This document shows positions 1-9,949 of a DNA stretch of 64,000 nt, one piece after another; position 1 is the first letter of the stretch; each line of letters begins with the position of its first letter. Origin of the DNA: Amanita rubescens (taxonomy: Eukaryota > Basidiomycota > Agaricomycetes > Agaricales > Amanitaceae); NCBI GenBank assembly GCA_015039365.1, contig WION01000047.1, forward strand, positions 207,940-271,939, written 5' to 3'. Below the pieces are notes generated by a model, which saw only the letters and a list, made by a program, of their open reading frames with translations, made no database searches and was not told the origin of the DNA. The translations under genes and the position numbers were made by a program.

Positions 1-300
1 CATTTTGTGGCCATGTGGAAGATGTTACTGGCTCTTCCTTCTCCAAATACTTTAGAGGAATATTGGCTCAGGATCACTCCCTATCAAGATTTGGTAGAAG
101 ATTTGTCATGCCTAGGATTTTTTGAATCCCCAAATCTTCTTCACAAGTTAAGGTGCATGTTCCCAAATCTGAAGATAATCAAGATTATCATGGGTACTTG
201 GCCTGAACCCAGTGATAGATCTCAGTCATATTTCAAACTGTTATGGCAGGTGAAAGATTTGACAGAATTTGAAGAAATTGGTCTTGTGAAACTTGAGTAA
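1..300 (+). CDS. 3' end of an unrecognised protein (cut by window edge)
   Basis: An open frame runs from the left edge of the window to a TAA at 298-300 and gives about 99 residues. The frame is open at the first base, so this is probably the last exon of a gene that begins outside the window. The peptide has Leu-, Phe- and Lys-rich amphipathic stretches (for example FPNLKIIKIIMGTWPEP) that faintly recall the tail of an F-box/LRR type protein, but no motif decides this. The DNA is clearly more AT-rich than the core genes further right. It could also be a chance open frame in decayed DNA. Confidence 0.3.
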   Translation, partial: HFVAMWKMLLALPSPNTLEEYWLRITPYQDLVEDLSCLGFFESPNLLHKLRCMFPNLKIIKIIMGTWPEPSDRSQSYFKLLWQVKDLTEFEEIGLVKLE

Positions 301-883
301 TAGATCTATCCAAACATGTTGCATGTCACTCTAGAATAGAGGGCTGTGAATATTTATATTCATGGTAAATTTACACAAGTTGTTGTTATGGTAAGATGGA
401 GACCTTAAGTTCTACTTAGCTGTTGTAACACAATTGTCTTCACACAATCTCAGAGCTCATCTAAGACTTGTCATTGTCTCATTGCCACATTCATTCTCAA
501 ACTGGAGTCAGCCCAATACTTGGACCATTGTCCTCATAGTAGTTGACTTTGTGCTCTTATAACTCAGACATCTGAACCATGTTCTGACTTAGACTTGAGG
601 TTGATGCTTGATAACATTAGTGATTGTCAGGGGTAACCCCAGAGTTTTCAAGAGCCAACCCTCACAGGCTGAAGTGATAAAAGGATTACTTAGTATTGAA
701 ACAACTTGATGAAAGGCTTAAAGAACTCTTGACAAAAATAGAACATTCTTGAAAGCCTTATCCCTATCACAGATAGCATTTAGGCCACATGGATACAACC
801 TCAGACCTTACATATGGTAGGGTGTAATTTACACAAGTGGCTGTCTCCTAAAAGTCTAAAACCAGCAGATGGGCCATGGATAG
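301..883. other. AT-rich intergenic stretch, no gene seen
   Basis: No convincing open frame on either strand. It lies between the edge fragment and the 3' end of the minus-strand gene that starts at 2187. It has no recognisable repeat ends or RNA gene. Confidence 0.5.
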
Positions 884-2187
884 TCACTTAAAACTATGTA
901 CAAAGCTCAAAATAGTCCTCAGTTCCAATCTCTTCATGACTATGTTGGATCTGAAGCCCACAACAACATATTCAGCAATCTGCAATGGCACAGTCACATT
1001 TACCTACCCAATGTGCAATAATTGCAGCAATCAACGAGGACCCCTGATGAGAAACAGAGGAAATCCCATCGTTGACATCCAGCACTTGGATGCAATCAGA
1101 CTGGAAATATTTCCCACCATTGCCATCCTCATTGAGTATAAGGACCAAAAAAATCCATGAGTGTCCATTGGTTAATGCACCACGGAAGATCATTTTGCTG
1201 AAGGAACTTTTAGAGTGGATATGAAGCCTTGAATTGACCCACCTTATATGTCTTGCATATGCATACATTTCACAGATTGCCTGTGGGATGTGGCTCGCCA
1301 GCCTCTGATTTGGTCCCTTTGCTTCCATAACAAAAAGTGCTTGATCTTGCACTGACAATGTTTTGAGCTTGGGCCCATTCATCAAGAAGAGCTCTGCCAA
1401 AAATGAGTGGAAAAGAAGCTCATGTAGGAAAAGACTTAGGTCTCACGGGCATGTGCTTCAGTGGTCAATATTGCTGTGAAGTTGACAAAGCCAAACAAAA
1501 AGCTGAAGATGGTAGGGTCTCGTGCAACAGGCAGAACATTTTGCTCAATATTGAGAACAATTTTTGAATTTGAACTGCCAGGCAACAAGGAGGCAACACG
1601 GAAAAAGAACGCATTTATCCACAAGCGTGCTGCAGCTTCATTCTGGTCAATGGACCTTTAGAAAAAGAGATTCAACTTGGACATTGAGCACACTCACTGT
1701 TTGTGGAACAAGACCTTCCAGCATACAAAGATGGCAATAAAGTCCATTGGCAGACCAATGATCATCCTCTCCAATAGAATCAGTCTCTGCTGCATACAAT
1801 GTACAATTGGGCTTCAACTTCAGTACATCAGACTCAGAGATGTTCAAATTTTCCAGATGTTCATCAGCCATGCTAAAGAGTGAGCAGGTCTAAGTTCAAC
1901 AACAGAGTCTCAGCTTGCAAATTCCTGCATGTCTGACTGACACATACCTGGGCCAAACCTTCAAGCTTTTTCATCAGCATGTCAAGAAGGCTTTGCAACT
2001 GAGCAACCTCAGAAGGTTCTTCATAGTCCATTCCCTCCAAGTCTTTACCCTCTGCTTGACACTTGGCAATCAATTTCTTGATTGCCTGCACCGTCAGGTC
2101 AAGTTCGACTCCTGGTAGCCCAGATGTTTTCCTTTGCTTAGTCGGAATCATCGCGAGTGCGCTGTTGAGAATGTTCGTGGATGTCAC
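884..2187 (-). CDS. PD-(D/E)XK nuclease-like conserved fungal protein
   Basis: Five or more exons join in frame. ATG at 2187 gives MTSTNILNSALAMIPTKQ. Intron 1 is 1890-1947, then TCSLFSMADEHLENL. Later introns lie near 1.64 kb, 1.39-1.44 kb, 1.20-1.24 kb and 0.98-1.01 kb, and the frame ends at a TGA at 884-886. The middle holds the string DQALFVMEAKGPNQRLASHI followed by QAICEMYAYA, then a beta-rich segment ending in GHSWIFLVLILNEDG. A D...E-x-K pattern on a hydrophobic strand followed by a Gln/Tyr helix is the hallmark of the PD-(D/E)XK nuclease fold, and related unnamed proteins are expanded in Agaricomycetes. The catalytic E-A-K is intact here, unlike in the two related genes at 44.1 and 48.6 kb. 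The DNA is AT-richer than the core genes. Substrate and role are unknown; nuclease activity is inference from the motif only. Confidence 0.6.
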
Positions 2188-2946
2188 GCACGAAATGTCT
2201 TATCTTTGTTTTCCCCTATAGTATCTGTCTGTTGTTGACTATTTGCCGGCCGAAGGATTGCCGTTGACTCGTAGTCATAACTACTACCGCTCAGGACCAG
2301 TTTGTGCGCCCTCATTCTCAACAATTTGGTATTCATTTCACCCATCAGAATAATGATCTTGGTACCAACCGCGCACCCGCAGCCTTTCCAGACCTCTACG
2401 AACCCTCGAATACGGCCCCCTGCACTCCAACGACCCTCTATGAAACCCCTAGGGGCTCTCCGTTACAACCTTGTTACAACCCTAGAGCTCATTCGAGTCC
2501 TCTTGATATATAGCACCTACACGACACTGTCGGCACGAATGACAGGAAGCAGACGGCGACTCACGCATAATTCTCCACCCTCCATCGCGAGTTGGCTGAA
2601 TCATTCCCGGTGCGCGTAGACGCCTCACGTCACTCGTCGTTCACCGTGGGCACTGTCACCTGCCGCGCGATTGAAAGATAACTAACACCTTCCAACGCCA
2701 AAACGAACCGCGTTGGGCCAGAAGTTAGAACTGAAAACAATGGTCTGTGCACTACCCGGCTACGCGATAGTCGGTGCCAAATGTGCGCAGTTGGTATGCA
2801 CGGTGCAATGACGAAAAGCGGCCGCAACCCTCGCGAAGACGAAATCGCTCAAATGAACGGTAGTGACAGAACTGACCGTGAGTCATGGGAATATTACAGT
2901 CCCAGTCTACAGTACAAAAAATGTATTCTCGGCCCGTCCTTTCTCT
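2188..2946. other. Intergenic, no supported gene
   Basis: Several 60-105 residue open frames overlap here on both strands, but none shows a recognisable domain, splice pattern or good start context. The right part is upstream of nothing obvious, because the neighbouring frame at 2950 ends here on the minus strand. Confidence 0.4.
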
Positions 2947-3492
2947 TCCTTACTTCCCTTCGTCGTCCTTTTCAACCTTTGGCGGACCTGCAAAGATTCC
3001 ATTCCGGCCCTCACTCGGCTTGAACGGCTTTAAATAATCCAGACCTTTGTCTTTTTTTACCCCACGTGTTTGTTTGAATAGTATGGCTGCGTTTTGCACT
3101 TGCAGACATCCTTGGAGGCCAGTCTGAGAGTTCGAGCGCGATATGCCATTGAGGTCGGGCAGTGTCAGCGTAACAGTGTCCTTGGTATCATCATCTGTTA
3201 TTTCTACAAGTACCCTGAATAAGTAGCGCTCGTCGATACAGCTTTGAGCAAGCTGAGAAAGACTTCCGGAATCCGCTTGCATCGATTCTGATTCGAATAC
3301 CTGCAAAAAAAGTTTAATATGGGACGAAATTCGACAGGATAGAAGGACCTACCCAGCCAAAGCCAAAGCTGTATACTTCTTTCCGTTCTGACCAGTGTAG
3401 GACGGTTTCCTTGTGATCTCTTCGATCAGGAAAGGCCATGTGTGCTTGTACTTCCTCCCTAACTTGTTAAACTCAGCCTGTGTCATCGAGCC
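2947..3492 (-). CDS. Hypothetical small protein, splice model uncertain
   Basis: A likely first exon begins at an ATG near 3490 (MTQAEFNKLGRKYKHTWPF) and ends at a GTAGGT donor after ...YTALALAG. A second exon after a TTGCAG acceptor near 3307 can run to a stop near 2947 and ends in a charged tail (PSEGRNGIFAGPPKVEKDDE). The obvious donor leaves two bases over, which would force a different frame in exon 2 that stops after about 34 residues. Either an unusual splice site is used or the gene carries a frameshift. I do not recognise the family. The peptide is hydrophilic, with no signal peptide or membrane segment. Confidence 0.35.
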
Positions 3493-3676
3493 CACATCAC
3501 TCGTTGACGCTAATACTAGCAGCCATCAGCATTTCCAATTGGGTCTGTAAAGCGCGTTTGTATTCCCCGGTAGGGGCTCGCGTACGTGTAGGGCCCGATA
3601 CAACCCTCCCAGATGAGGCCTATTCGGCCGACTGAGATCAATGGCAGGCACTGTGCATGGTTAATCTGAGGCTTCA

Positions 3677-3889
3677 TCAGTGTCCTCGTCGTCTGATTGC
3701 CTCGACTTGCGTTTCAAACTTGGATTCGTCGTTACCATGATCATTGTTGGCTCCGCTGTTTTTGGTTTTGCCTTCTGTCTTTTCTGTGTTGTGATGGTGG
3801 TCGAATAGGCGGATAGCTTGCCCCTGGAGAGGTTTGTTGACGACGAGGAAGCCTAGACATTTTGCAGGTAGCCAGCCCGTGGGTATCAT
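3677..3889 (-). other. Open frame with nuclear-type tail, status unclear
   Basis: A 70-residue open frame starts MIPTGWLPAKCLGFLVVNKP. The overlapping frame at its 3' end reads SLKRKSRQSDDEDTDEASD and stops, a basic-then-acidic tail typical of nuclear proteins. The two halves look like one protein split by a small frameshift, but this is weak. It may be the decayed C-terminal end of a nuclear protein. Nothing in the flanks (3.53-3.67 kb or 3.89-4.34 kb) supports further exons. Confidence 0.2.
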
Positions 3890-4337
3890 AATTGAACTCG
3901 TCTAAAGGCAGGTCCCTGACTTAATTTTGACTTATATTGACTTAACTGGCCTTATGAAGGCATTCGCAATAAAATTAAGCCACATAAGACAAGGCTAAAG
4001 GCAAGTAAGCCAGACCAGGGATTTAAGTCACTCAAGACCAAAGGAAGGTAAAAATTCAATAATGCTAGCATTCGTTGTAGCTACTAATACAGCATACTAT
4101 GGCATACAACTCTCATCTATCAAACTTCCAGAGAACTGGCCCATAGGTTACCAGTCAGATTACAAAAACGGACTACGGAAACCTTGAATTCTTTTGCGAC
4201 TATAGAGAACAACATATAAATACTACCCCTCTACAACACCAAGACAACCGTTGAATAATGCATGTCGGATGGTCACTAGTTATCACGAAGATATATCAAT
4301 GGCTGTCAGCGTTAACTCACGCCGATGATAGTTCAAT

Positions 4338-5091
4338 TCAAGCCAGCATCGCATTGCGCGGAGAATTGTAGTACACGTAGTCAGAGTCTTGTAAACTTCC
4401 CCTTTGAGATAACAGACTGAGTTCGCACATCCTTGAACCAGGCTTAGTAGTACTCACAATTCGATGTCCCTTTTCCCATACAGTGTCACGAGATGGTCCC
4501 GAAATTGTTTCCTCATCTCACTTTGTGCATTGAGAGTAGGTACAGGTAGACATGGATGACCTTTGGAGACCAATAGTTTTGTGACGATGTAGTACGTCCC
4601 CAACTTGTCGGTGGAGGCGGTGCTTTTTGTCCACAAGATCAATTTATCTGCCCGCGCAAGAACCGCGATCCTGAAAAAAGCACAGTGCTGGTGATCTTTA
4701 TTAACTGCCTCAATCCTCCTGACCACGAAAGAGGTGTGTGCGGACCCCGCGCGGTCGTGCACCAATCCGCGGCCAATAGTATACACCTCGCTGTTGGCGT
4801 CACTAGTGAGCAGACCCTCGCCCGGAGGTTTCTGAAGACTGTCTTCAACGCCATCTACTAGTTTGTATTCAATATCTTTTCGGAGTTCCTCTGTCGTCAT
4901 GCTTGTTGTTGAAAATGGAATTTGTGGCTCTTGGTGCACCTTTTCGCTCACCATCGCACCCTCGCGTCGTAACTAACGGAAATCAACCATTAACCAGGCG
5001 TTACGATTTGCAAGTCGAGATCACTCACAGGAGGGGGAGCATATACAGAAGAAATGGTGATAAAAACGATAGCAAGCACTGAAATGCGCAT
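4338..5091 (-). CDS. Small secreted protein, copy A of a two-member family
   Basis: ATG at 5091 opens MRISVLAIVFITISSVYA, a clear signal peptide. An in-phase intron (GTGAGT...GTTAG) follows after APPP, then the frame runs LRREGAMVSEKVHQEP... to RDIEL. A GTGAGT donor right after GAATT and a CAG near 4410 join a short last exon ending YVYYNSPRNAMLA and TGA at 4338-4340. The mature protein is about 200 residues with few cysteines. A paralogue on the same strand at 33074-33894 has the same layout: signal peptide, early intron, a VRRI...W-KT...YYIV core and a short last exon starting near YVY. That shared structure supports the exon model. No enzyme motif is visible. Secretion is well supported; an effector or cell-surface role is speculation. 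Confidence 0.6.
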
Positions 5092-5421
5092 CTGTTTCGA
5101 GAGGTCCGGCCTCACCCAAACCAAGGGCCTTGGGCTGGGTTTTTAACCCTCTTCCATGGCGACTGGCAATCACGACAGCAGGGGTATCAAGATTCCAGCT
5201 GGCCGATTAATAACTTGATGGTTTCGGCACGACATACAAGCTGGAGCTTAATGAAACTCGATGTCCAGAGCCCAGAGTCCAGGTGATTTCTACGCATCAG
5301 CAAATATCGAATTTTGATGCTATTGAAGTTAGTAGAATTGCGGTCTTCAGCCGTAGTACCCGCTGGTTGCACTGGATGCGATGAAAGGTTTGTAGGCCAC
5401 GTGCCCAACTTATATCATATC

Positions 5422-5650
5422 TTATGGCAACAGAACCTGGACAGCTCATTTTTCGACCGCTTACCTCAATTTGCCGGCCGCCGATCTCCGACCTCCGTTA
5501 GCCGACCGCCCACGCCAAACAACAACATGGACAAACATAAGGGTCGTCGCCGATTGTTCGAGTGGGCCCGTCGAAGTTCCTTGTGCCTCTGCGTGTACTT
5601 ATTAATGCAATGCGAGTCACTGCATCATTTATAGAATGGATTCTACTCTA
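5422..5650 (+). repeat. Left terminal inverted repeat
   Basis: Matches the reverse complement of 7080-7320, perfectly over the first ~70 bases and then with scattered substitutions and small indels. The right copy carries one extra CCTCCGTTGGCCGACC-like unit. Confidence 0.85.
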
Positions 5651-7079
5651 TTACAAAATGAGAAAACTAAGTTTGGTGCGGCTAAGCGAAAAATCTGAAA
5701 ATGAATGTCTTTTTTTTTTTTTTTTAAGAGACCGGCGAACCGGCAGCGTGTATTGCCAACTACACTACTAAGTATAATCTGGGAAAAAACCTACACTACA
5801 CAGGTGAGGAAAAGAAAACTCATATATGAACACGAAATCGGCCGAAGCCGCATGCTAAAGAAGGGGGAGGAGGGGAGACTCTGAGCCTTGGTTAGACGAT
5901 GGTGGTCTGTGCGAAAATGAATGTCATTGAAGCTTCTCGACTTGGATCAGGATGTGAGCATGAAATGGGAGAACGAGGTTGGATTGTGATGTACGGATGG
6001 TTTGGGAATCCTGGGCTACGTCAAGACTCGGACTCGGCCTCGGCAACTGGATCTTCGTCGCGAATGTCACGAAAAGATTCAATAAGAATATCCTGAGTCC
6101 TGACGTTGTTGATGGCTGTAATCGGGTGGGAGATGGCGTCGACGTGGAGTTTATAAGGTTGTGGACGGTCGCCGGGTGTGGATCAAGGACGTTGGCAGCC
6201 TGAATGGAGGATCTGAGACCTGCGGAGGAGGAAGAGGGTCAGTCAAGGTATAACGCACCTTCTCTGTCACTGTCGTTTTCCACTCGTGCGCCGGATAGCT
6301 TGATCAGCCCGCATACGCCATCCTTTGCTTGCTAGCAGGACATCACTATTACAAGACAGGCTCGTAGTCTTCAACCACACGTTGTGCGTGCACCAGTGCT
6401 AGTGAACTATATCCCATGCTAGTCGATTGAGATCTAAACTTCGGATATGGTGAGGTGGGGAACAGTGAAAGTGCAACGCATAACTCACAAACGGCAAGTC
6501 TCCACGTCGACCTCGTCCGACCTTACCCACTCTCCGATCACCCAATGTAACACTGGAGATGGGGTGACTCGACGTTCTAAGATGAAGTTATCCAAATATG
6601 TACAACTGGGCCTGTTGCACGCTCTCAACCCGTCGACCATTCATCAACGGGTAGTAAGCCTCGGTATACCCTAGGTTCACTCGTGCAGTTGCCTTGGCTC
6701 AGGGCTGGATCTAAACAACTTGGACAATGAGTCGCCCTGGGCCTCGGAGAATCGAGGATCGTCTCACCGCGCATATTGCTGCGACGTCCATCTAACGTAA
6801 TCAATTCACCCAAGCCATCCCCGTACACCTGTGGACCACTCCTGACATTGCCTAGGTACTGGCCTGGATCCTGACCGGCCTGATTCCTGACCTCGACTTG
6901 GTCAACACCTGTTTCCGAAACTATATCCGAACCAAACTCTAGTTATGATTTTTTCCGTACTGCTTACCAGTGTTATACCGCTTCGCGCCCACCTCCGAGT
7001 CGAGAAACTTGACACCATTCATTTTCGGACTTTTCGCGTAATATTCATACCCAACTTTCTATCCTAAGTAGTTTTCTCG

Positions 7080-7320
7080 TTTCTTATTTAATGTTGATTT
7101 TATTTTATAAATGATGTAGCGACTCCCATTGCATTAGGTACACGCAGTGGTACAAGGAATTTTGACGTGGACATTCGGCAACAACCCTTATGTTTGTCCA
7201 TGTCGTTATTTGGCGTGGGCGGTCGGCCAACGGAGGTCGGCTAACGGATATCGGAGATCGGCGGCCGGCAAATTGAGGTAAGCGGTCGAAAAATGAGCTG
7301 TCCAGGTTCTGTTGCCATAA
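7080..7320 (-). repeat. Right terminal inverted repeat
   Basis: Inverted partner of 5422-5650. It ends GTTGCCATAA and is followed directly by TATC, which also precedes the left end. Confidence 0.85.
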
Positions 7321-7604
7321 TATCTAGTGATGTTAGCGGAGTTGTAACCCCGTTCGGCTGGCATCTTGATTCGAACTTCGAGCAGACCTTGGACGGAATG
7401 CTCTCCGGAAGAATACGCCTATTCATACAGCCTAGTAATAGTACAAAAATACTGCCATGTCGTGTCTCATCATCTCGTCGTTACAATATATATCTATGTC
7501 TATATTAGCACCTGTTTTCCCTGACAAGCAACAGACATGGTCATCATTGCGCAGTGCCACGGTTTGCACTTGGTGACGCTCTAGGCGCGTAGCGCGGTAG
7601 GGTG

Positions 7605-8588
7605 TCAAGTGGTTTTGAAATTAAATATCCTGGCAACACGCAGCGTCAGTATCCCACTCGATATCTCGACGTGTACAAAGTGACCTTTTGCCCCAGCAGC
7701 TTTCTCTGCCTGTCTTCCGAATCCCATTCCAGGTTTACTTGGTAATGGTGTTCCCACTCCAGGTCCGGAGCCGGAGCCAGAGCCACCCGCTTTCTTGTCA
7801 CCCCAAACCAGCGATGGCGGACTACCTAGCGTCCTTGGTGTCGCGGAACCGGGGGAATAGCTCGGAAGCGGTGGTTCCAATTGGTCCCGCCAGGAAGTGA
7901 CAGATCGTTTTGCACGCGCAGAAGAGCCGAATATGAGACCCAATAAGATATGGAGACAACCAACCGAAAAGACGAGGAAAGCCGAGACAAGGGTGAAGGT
8001 ATCGACATAGTGAGATAACACGGCTGCGCCGATGCTAAGTCATAACGGACGATCAATTGTGGTTTGGCCATGAGATAAGAGAAAGACGAACAGGCATTGC
8101 ATCAACCCCAGTGGACCTAGGCCAAAATCTTTCCCCAATATGGGGAAAAATCGCTCAAAGAACACCGATGGCCAGCCAAACTCGGAGAGGAAGAGAACAA
8201 TCGTTTGTCCGATAATCAATAACCTGTTGAGAACGGCCCAAAACGCGCCTGCAGGCTGGTTGGGGACTGTGCTTCCCCTGCACATGATCAATGTCAGGAA
8301 GGCAGGGTAGACGCAGCGAGTCGAACAAGTGAACGCACAAAATATAATCAGAGTCCTGCACATGCGTATTATTGGCAATGGGATCTGAGCCCTTTGCTGC
8401 AGCTATAAACTCATTGACGGCTACGACGTCGTGAACCAGCGTCTCAATGTTGCTTGCAAACACGAGCACGAGAGAGACGATGCTAATAATGCGGATAACA
8501 TTGAGAGCGATGAACACGTCTGCATCACACAATGAATTTCGACGTGAGCGACGATGGTCGTGTACTCACAACCACGAGGGGGCAGCAT
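7605..8588 (-). CDS. DUF7598-like four-helix membrane protein
   Basis: Four exons splice cleanly. ATG at 8588 gives MLPPRGY; introns are 8520-8569, 8278-8338 and 8035-8091; the stop is at 7605-7607. Four hydrophobic segments follow one another: VFIALNVIRIISIVSLVLV, then WAVLNRLLIIGQTIVLFLS, GPLGLMQCLIGAAVLS and LVSAFLVFSVGCLHILLGLI. A GSTVPNQPAG loop sits between the first two. The C-terminal ~80 residues are a Ser/Gly/Pro-rich cytosolic-type tail. Proteins of this pattern (DUF7598) are common in Agaricomycetes and have no known function. A truncated inverted copy lies at 25890-26960. The mobile element at 5422-7320 sits just beyond the 3' end. The last few residues could instead be altered by a short 3' intron. 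Confidence 0.75.
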
Positions 8589-9120
8589 TTCACGATGTAG
8601 AGAGGTACTCTGCAGCGTCCGCACAAGTATCCACGATAAGTGCCAAGATGAGAATTGCCTTCAAAGGAATTACAAACACCGCAGAGAGTACAAAGGGGAT
8701 CCTCTTTCGTAGTTCAGGTTCAGTGACCTAAAGTAAGAGTCGCGTCGCGTATCAAAAGCAAGAGACCAGCACTTGAAGAAGTGAACGATAGAGAGAGCGG
8801 AGATAATGAGAAGAAAGGGAAAAGGAGGGTGGAGAGCGAGGGCTGCAGCTCGCTTGAGGCTTGCAGGAGGCTTGCAGGATGCAGCCACGGGCCTTTTGTA
8901 GTACTGCATGTCCGATGATGGACCTGCCGTTATTGTTTGCTGGCTCATTGTGCATTGTCCCCCGAGTACTAGTACGTAACGACTAGACAACATCTGCTTG
9001 TAGTGCATGGTTATGTCTTTGCCATTCAGGGTAGAAAGAGGGCTTGTTGCGTTACCGTGAGAATTAAACATGTGGCCCTTGAATAATGGAATGTATGGCG
9101 AGCCGACTTTTCAAGAGACA
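8589..9120. other. Upstream region of the membrane-protein gene
   Basis: A 133-residue minus-strand frame overlaps here (9071-8670), but it has no family signature and spans the likely promoter and 5' leader of the gene starting at 8588. A short imperfect direct repeat (gcttgcaggaggcttgcagga) lies near 8859-8880. Confidence 0.4.
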
Positions 9121-9125
9121 TTTAA

Positions 9126-9746
9126 AGATTCCAAAATCTACCATTTGTGGTGAATCGAAAATACTTATGGATGTTAATTGCTCGTGGAGCAGCAATACTT
9201 TGCGCCAATAATCAAGTCGGCATTGATGTTCTGGTGCCGTTCACATATTACGATACCGAGCTTGGGCGAAGGAACGTTTCCGCCATCTTAATCCAGATGA
9301 ACAATGACCAAAAAATTTCAACAACACCGTTCGATGGAATGAATCCTTTCTTCGTCGGTGTGTTTGATGATGAACCGCTGCCCGTGATACGGATGGTTTT
9401 CGCATTGTTCTCTGAAAAACGTGGTGTCACAATCATGGAACCAGAAGGGAGCCGGAAAGCCAAAGAAACGAAAGCAAAGAAGTCACCACCGTACACGTCC
9501 TATGATATCTGGTGTGCTGGAGCTTTTGCGAAGACGTTCGCAGTGATCAACATGACTGAGGAACACGTGTACGAACAGCTACTCAAAATATGCAATCCAT
9601 TTCTGGAGTCATATAAATCGACATTGGGATTGCCCGATGAGGAAGCACAGAAGCGGTCCATGAACCCTGGCAGTATGGTAGATGCGGATCACTGGGGTGC
9701 ATTTGAAGCTGCTGAAGAGGACACAGATGAAGAGACGGACGAGTAA
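9126..9746 (+). pseudogene. 5'-truncated remnant of a large Agaricomycete protein family
   Basis: The frame is open from just after an in-frame TAA near 9123. It reads FQNLPFVVNRKYLWMLIARG and continues through ILIQ, then FDDEPLPVIRMVFALFSE and SYDIWCAGAFAKTF to an acidic end (EEDTDEETDE) and TAA at 9744-9746. It has no ATG at a sensible start: the first Met lies inside the conserved part. Similar blocks (AAILCANNQ.G.D...P, then ILIQ.KND, then RIVFAL, then YDIWCAG) form the C-terminal part of long, unnamed basidiomycete proteins. I read this as a fragment left by a duplication or deletion. Function is unknown. Confidence 0.55.
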
Positions 9747-9949
9747 ACAAGGTTTCCAAGGCCTCTTTCAAATCCGTACAGCATAAAAAATAGAAGAAAA
9801 TGTATTACTATTAGTCCCGTGTACAATGAATGTAGTTGAAGGGAATTGATAACAAAAAAAAGAAACGAATGTGGTATTGATGATAGGAAAAGTCAATGAA
9901 TGACAAGAACGCAAGCCTTTCATTCAACTTCGAAAGACTCCTATTATTC

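Larger units (their letters stand above)
5422..7320. mobile_element. Non-autonomous DNA element with ~230 bp inverted ends
   Basis: The left end begins TTATGGCAACAGAACCTGG at 5422 and the right end is its inverted copy finishing at 7320. The first ~70 bases match perfectly and similarity continues to about 5650 and 7080. The element is flanked on both sides by TATC (5418-5421 and 7321-7324), which looks like a 4 bp target-site duplication. The 1.4 kb interior carries only short open frames with no transposase motif and includes a 17-base T run near 5709, so it must rely on a transposase elsewhere. The inverted ends hold small internal repeats of the form CCGxxxTCCGTTxGCCGACC. The superfamily is not assigned. 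Confidence 0.85.

Noticed and set aside
2302..2619. 105-residue plus-strand frame as a gene
   Set aside because: No family signal, no splice support, and overlapping frames of similar length on the same stretch.
8670..9071. 133-residue minus-strand frame as a separate membrane protein
   Set aside because: It covers the promoter and leader of the DUF7598-like gene. The hydrophobic run is short and no homologous pattern was seen.
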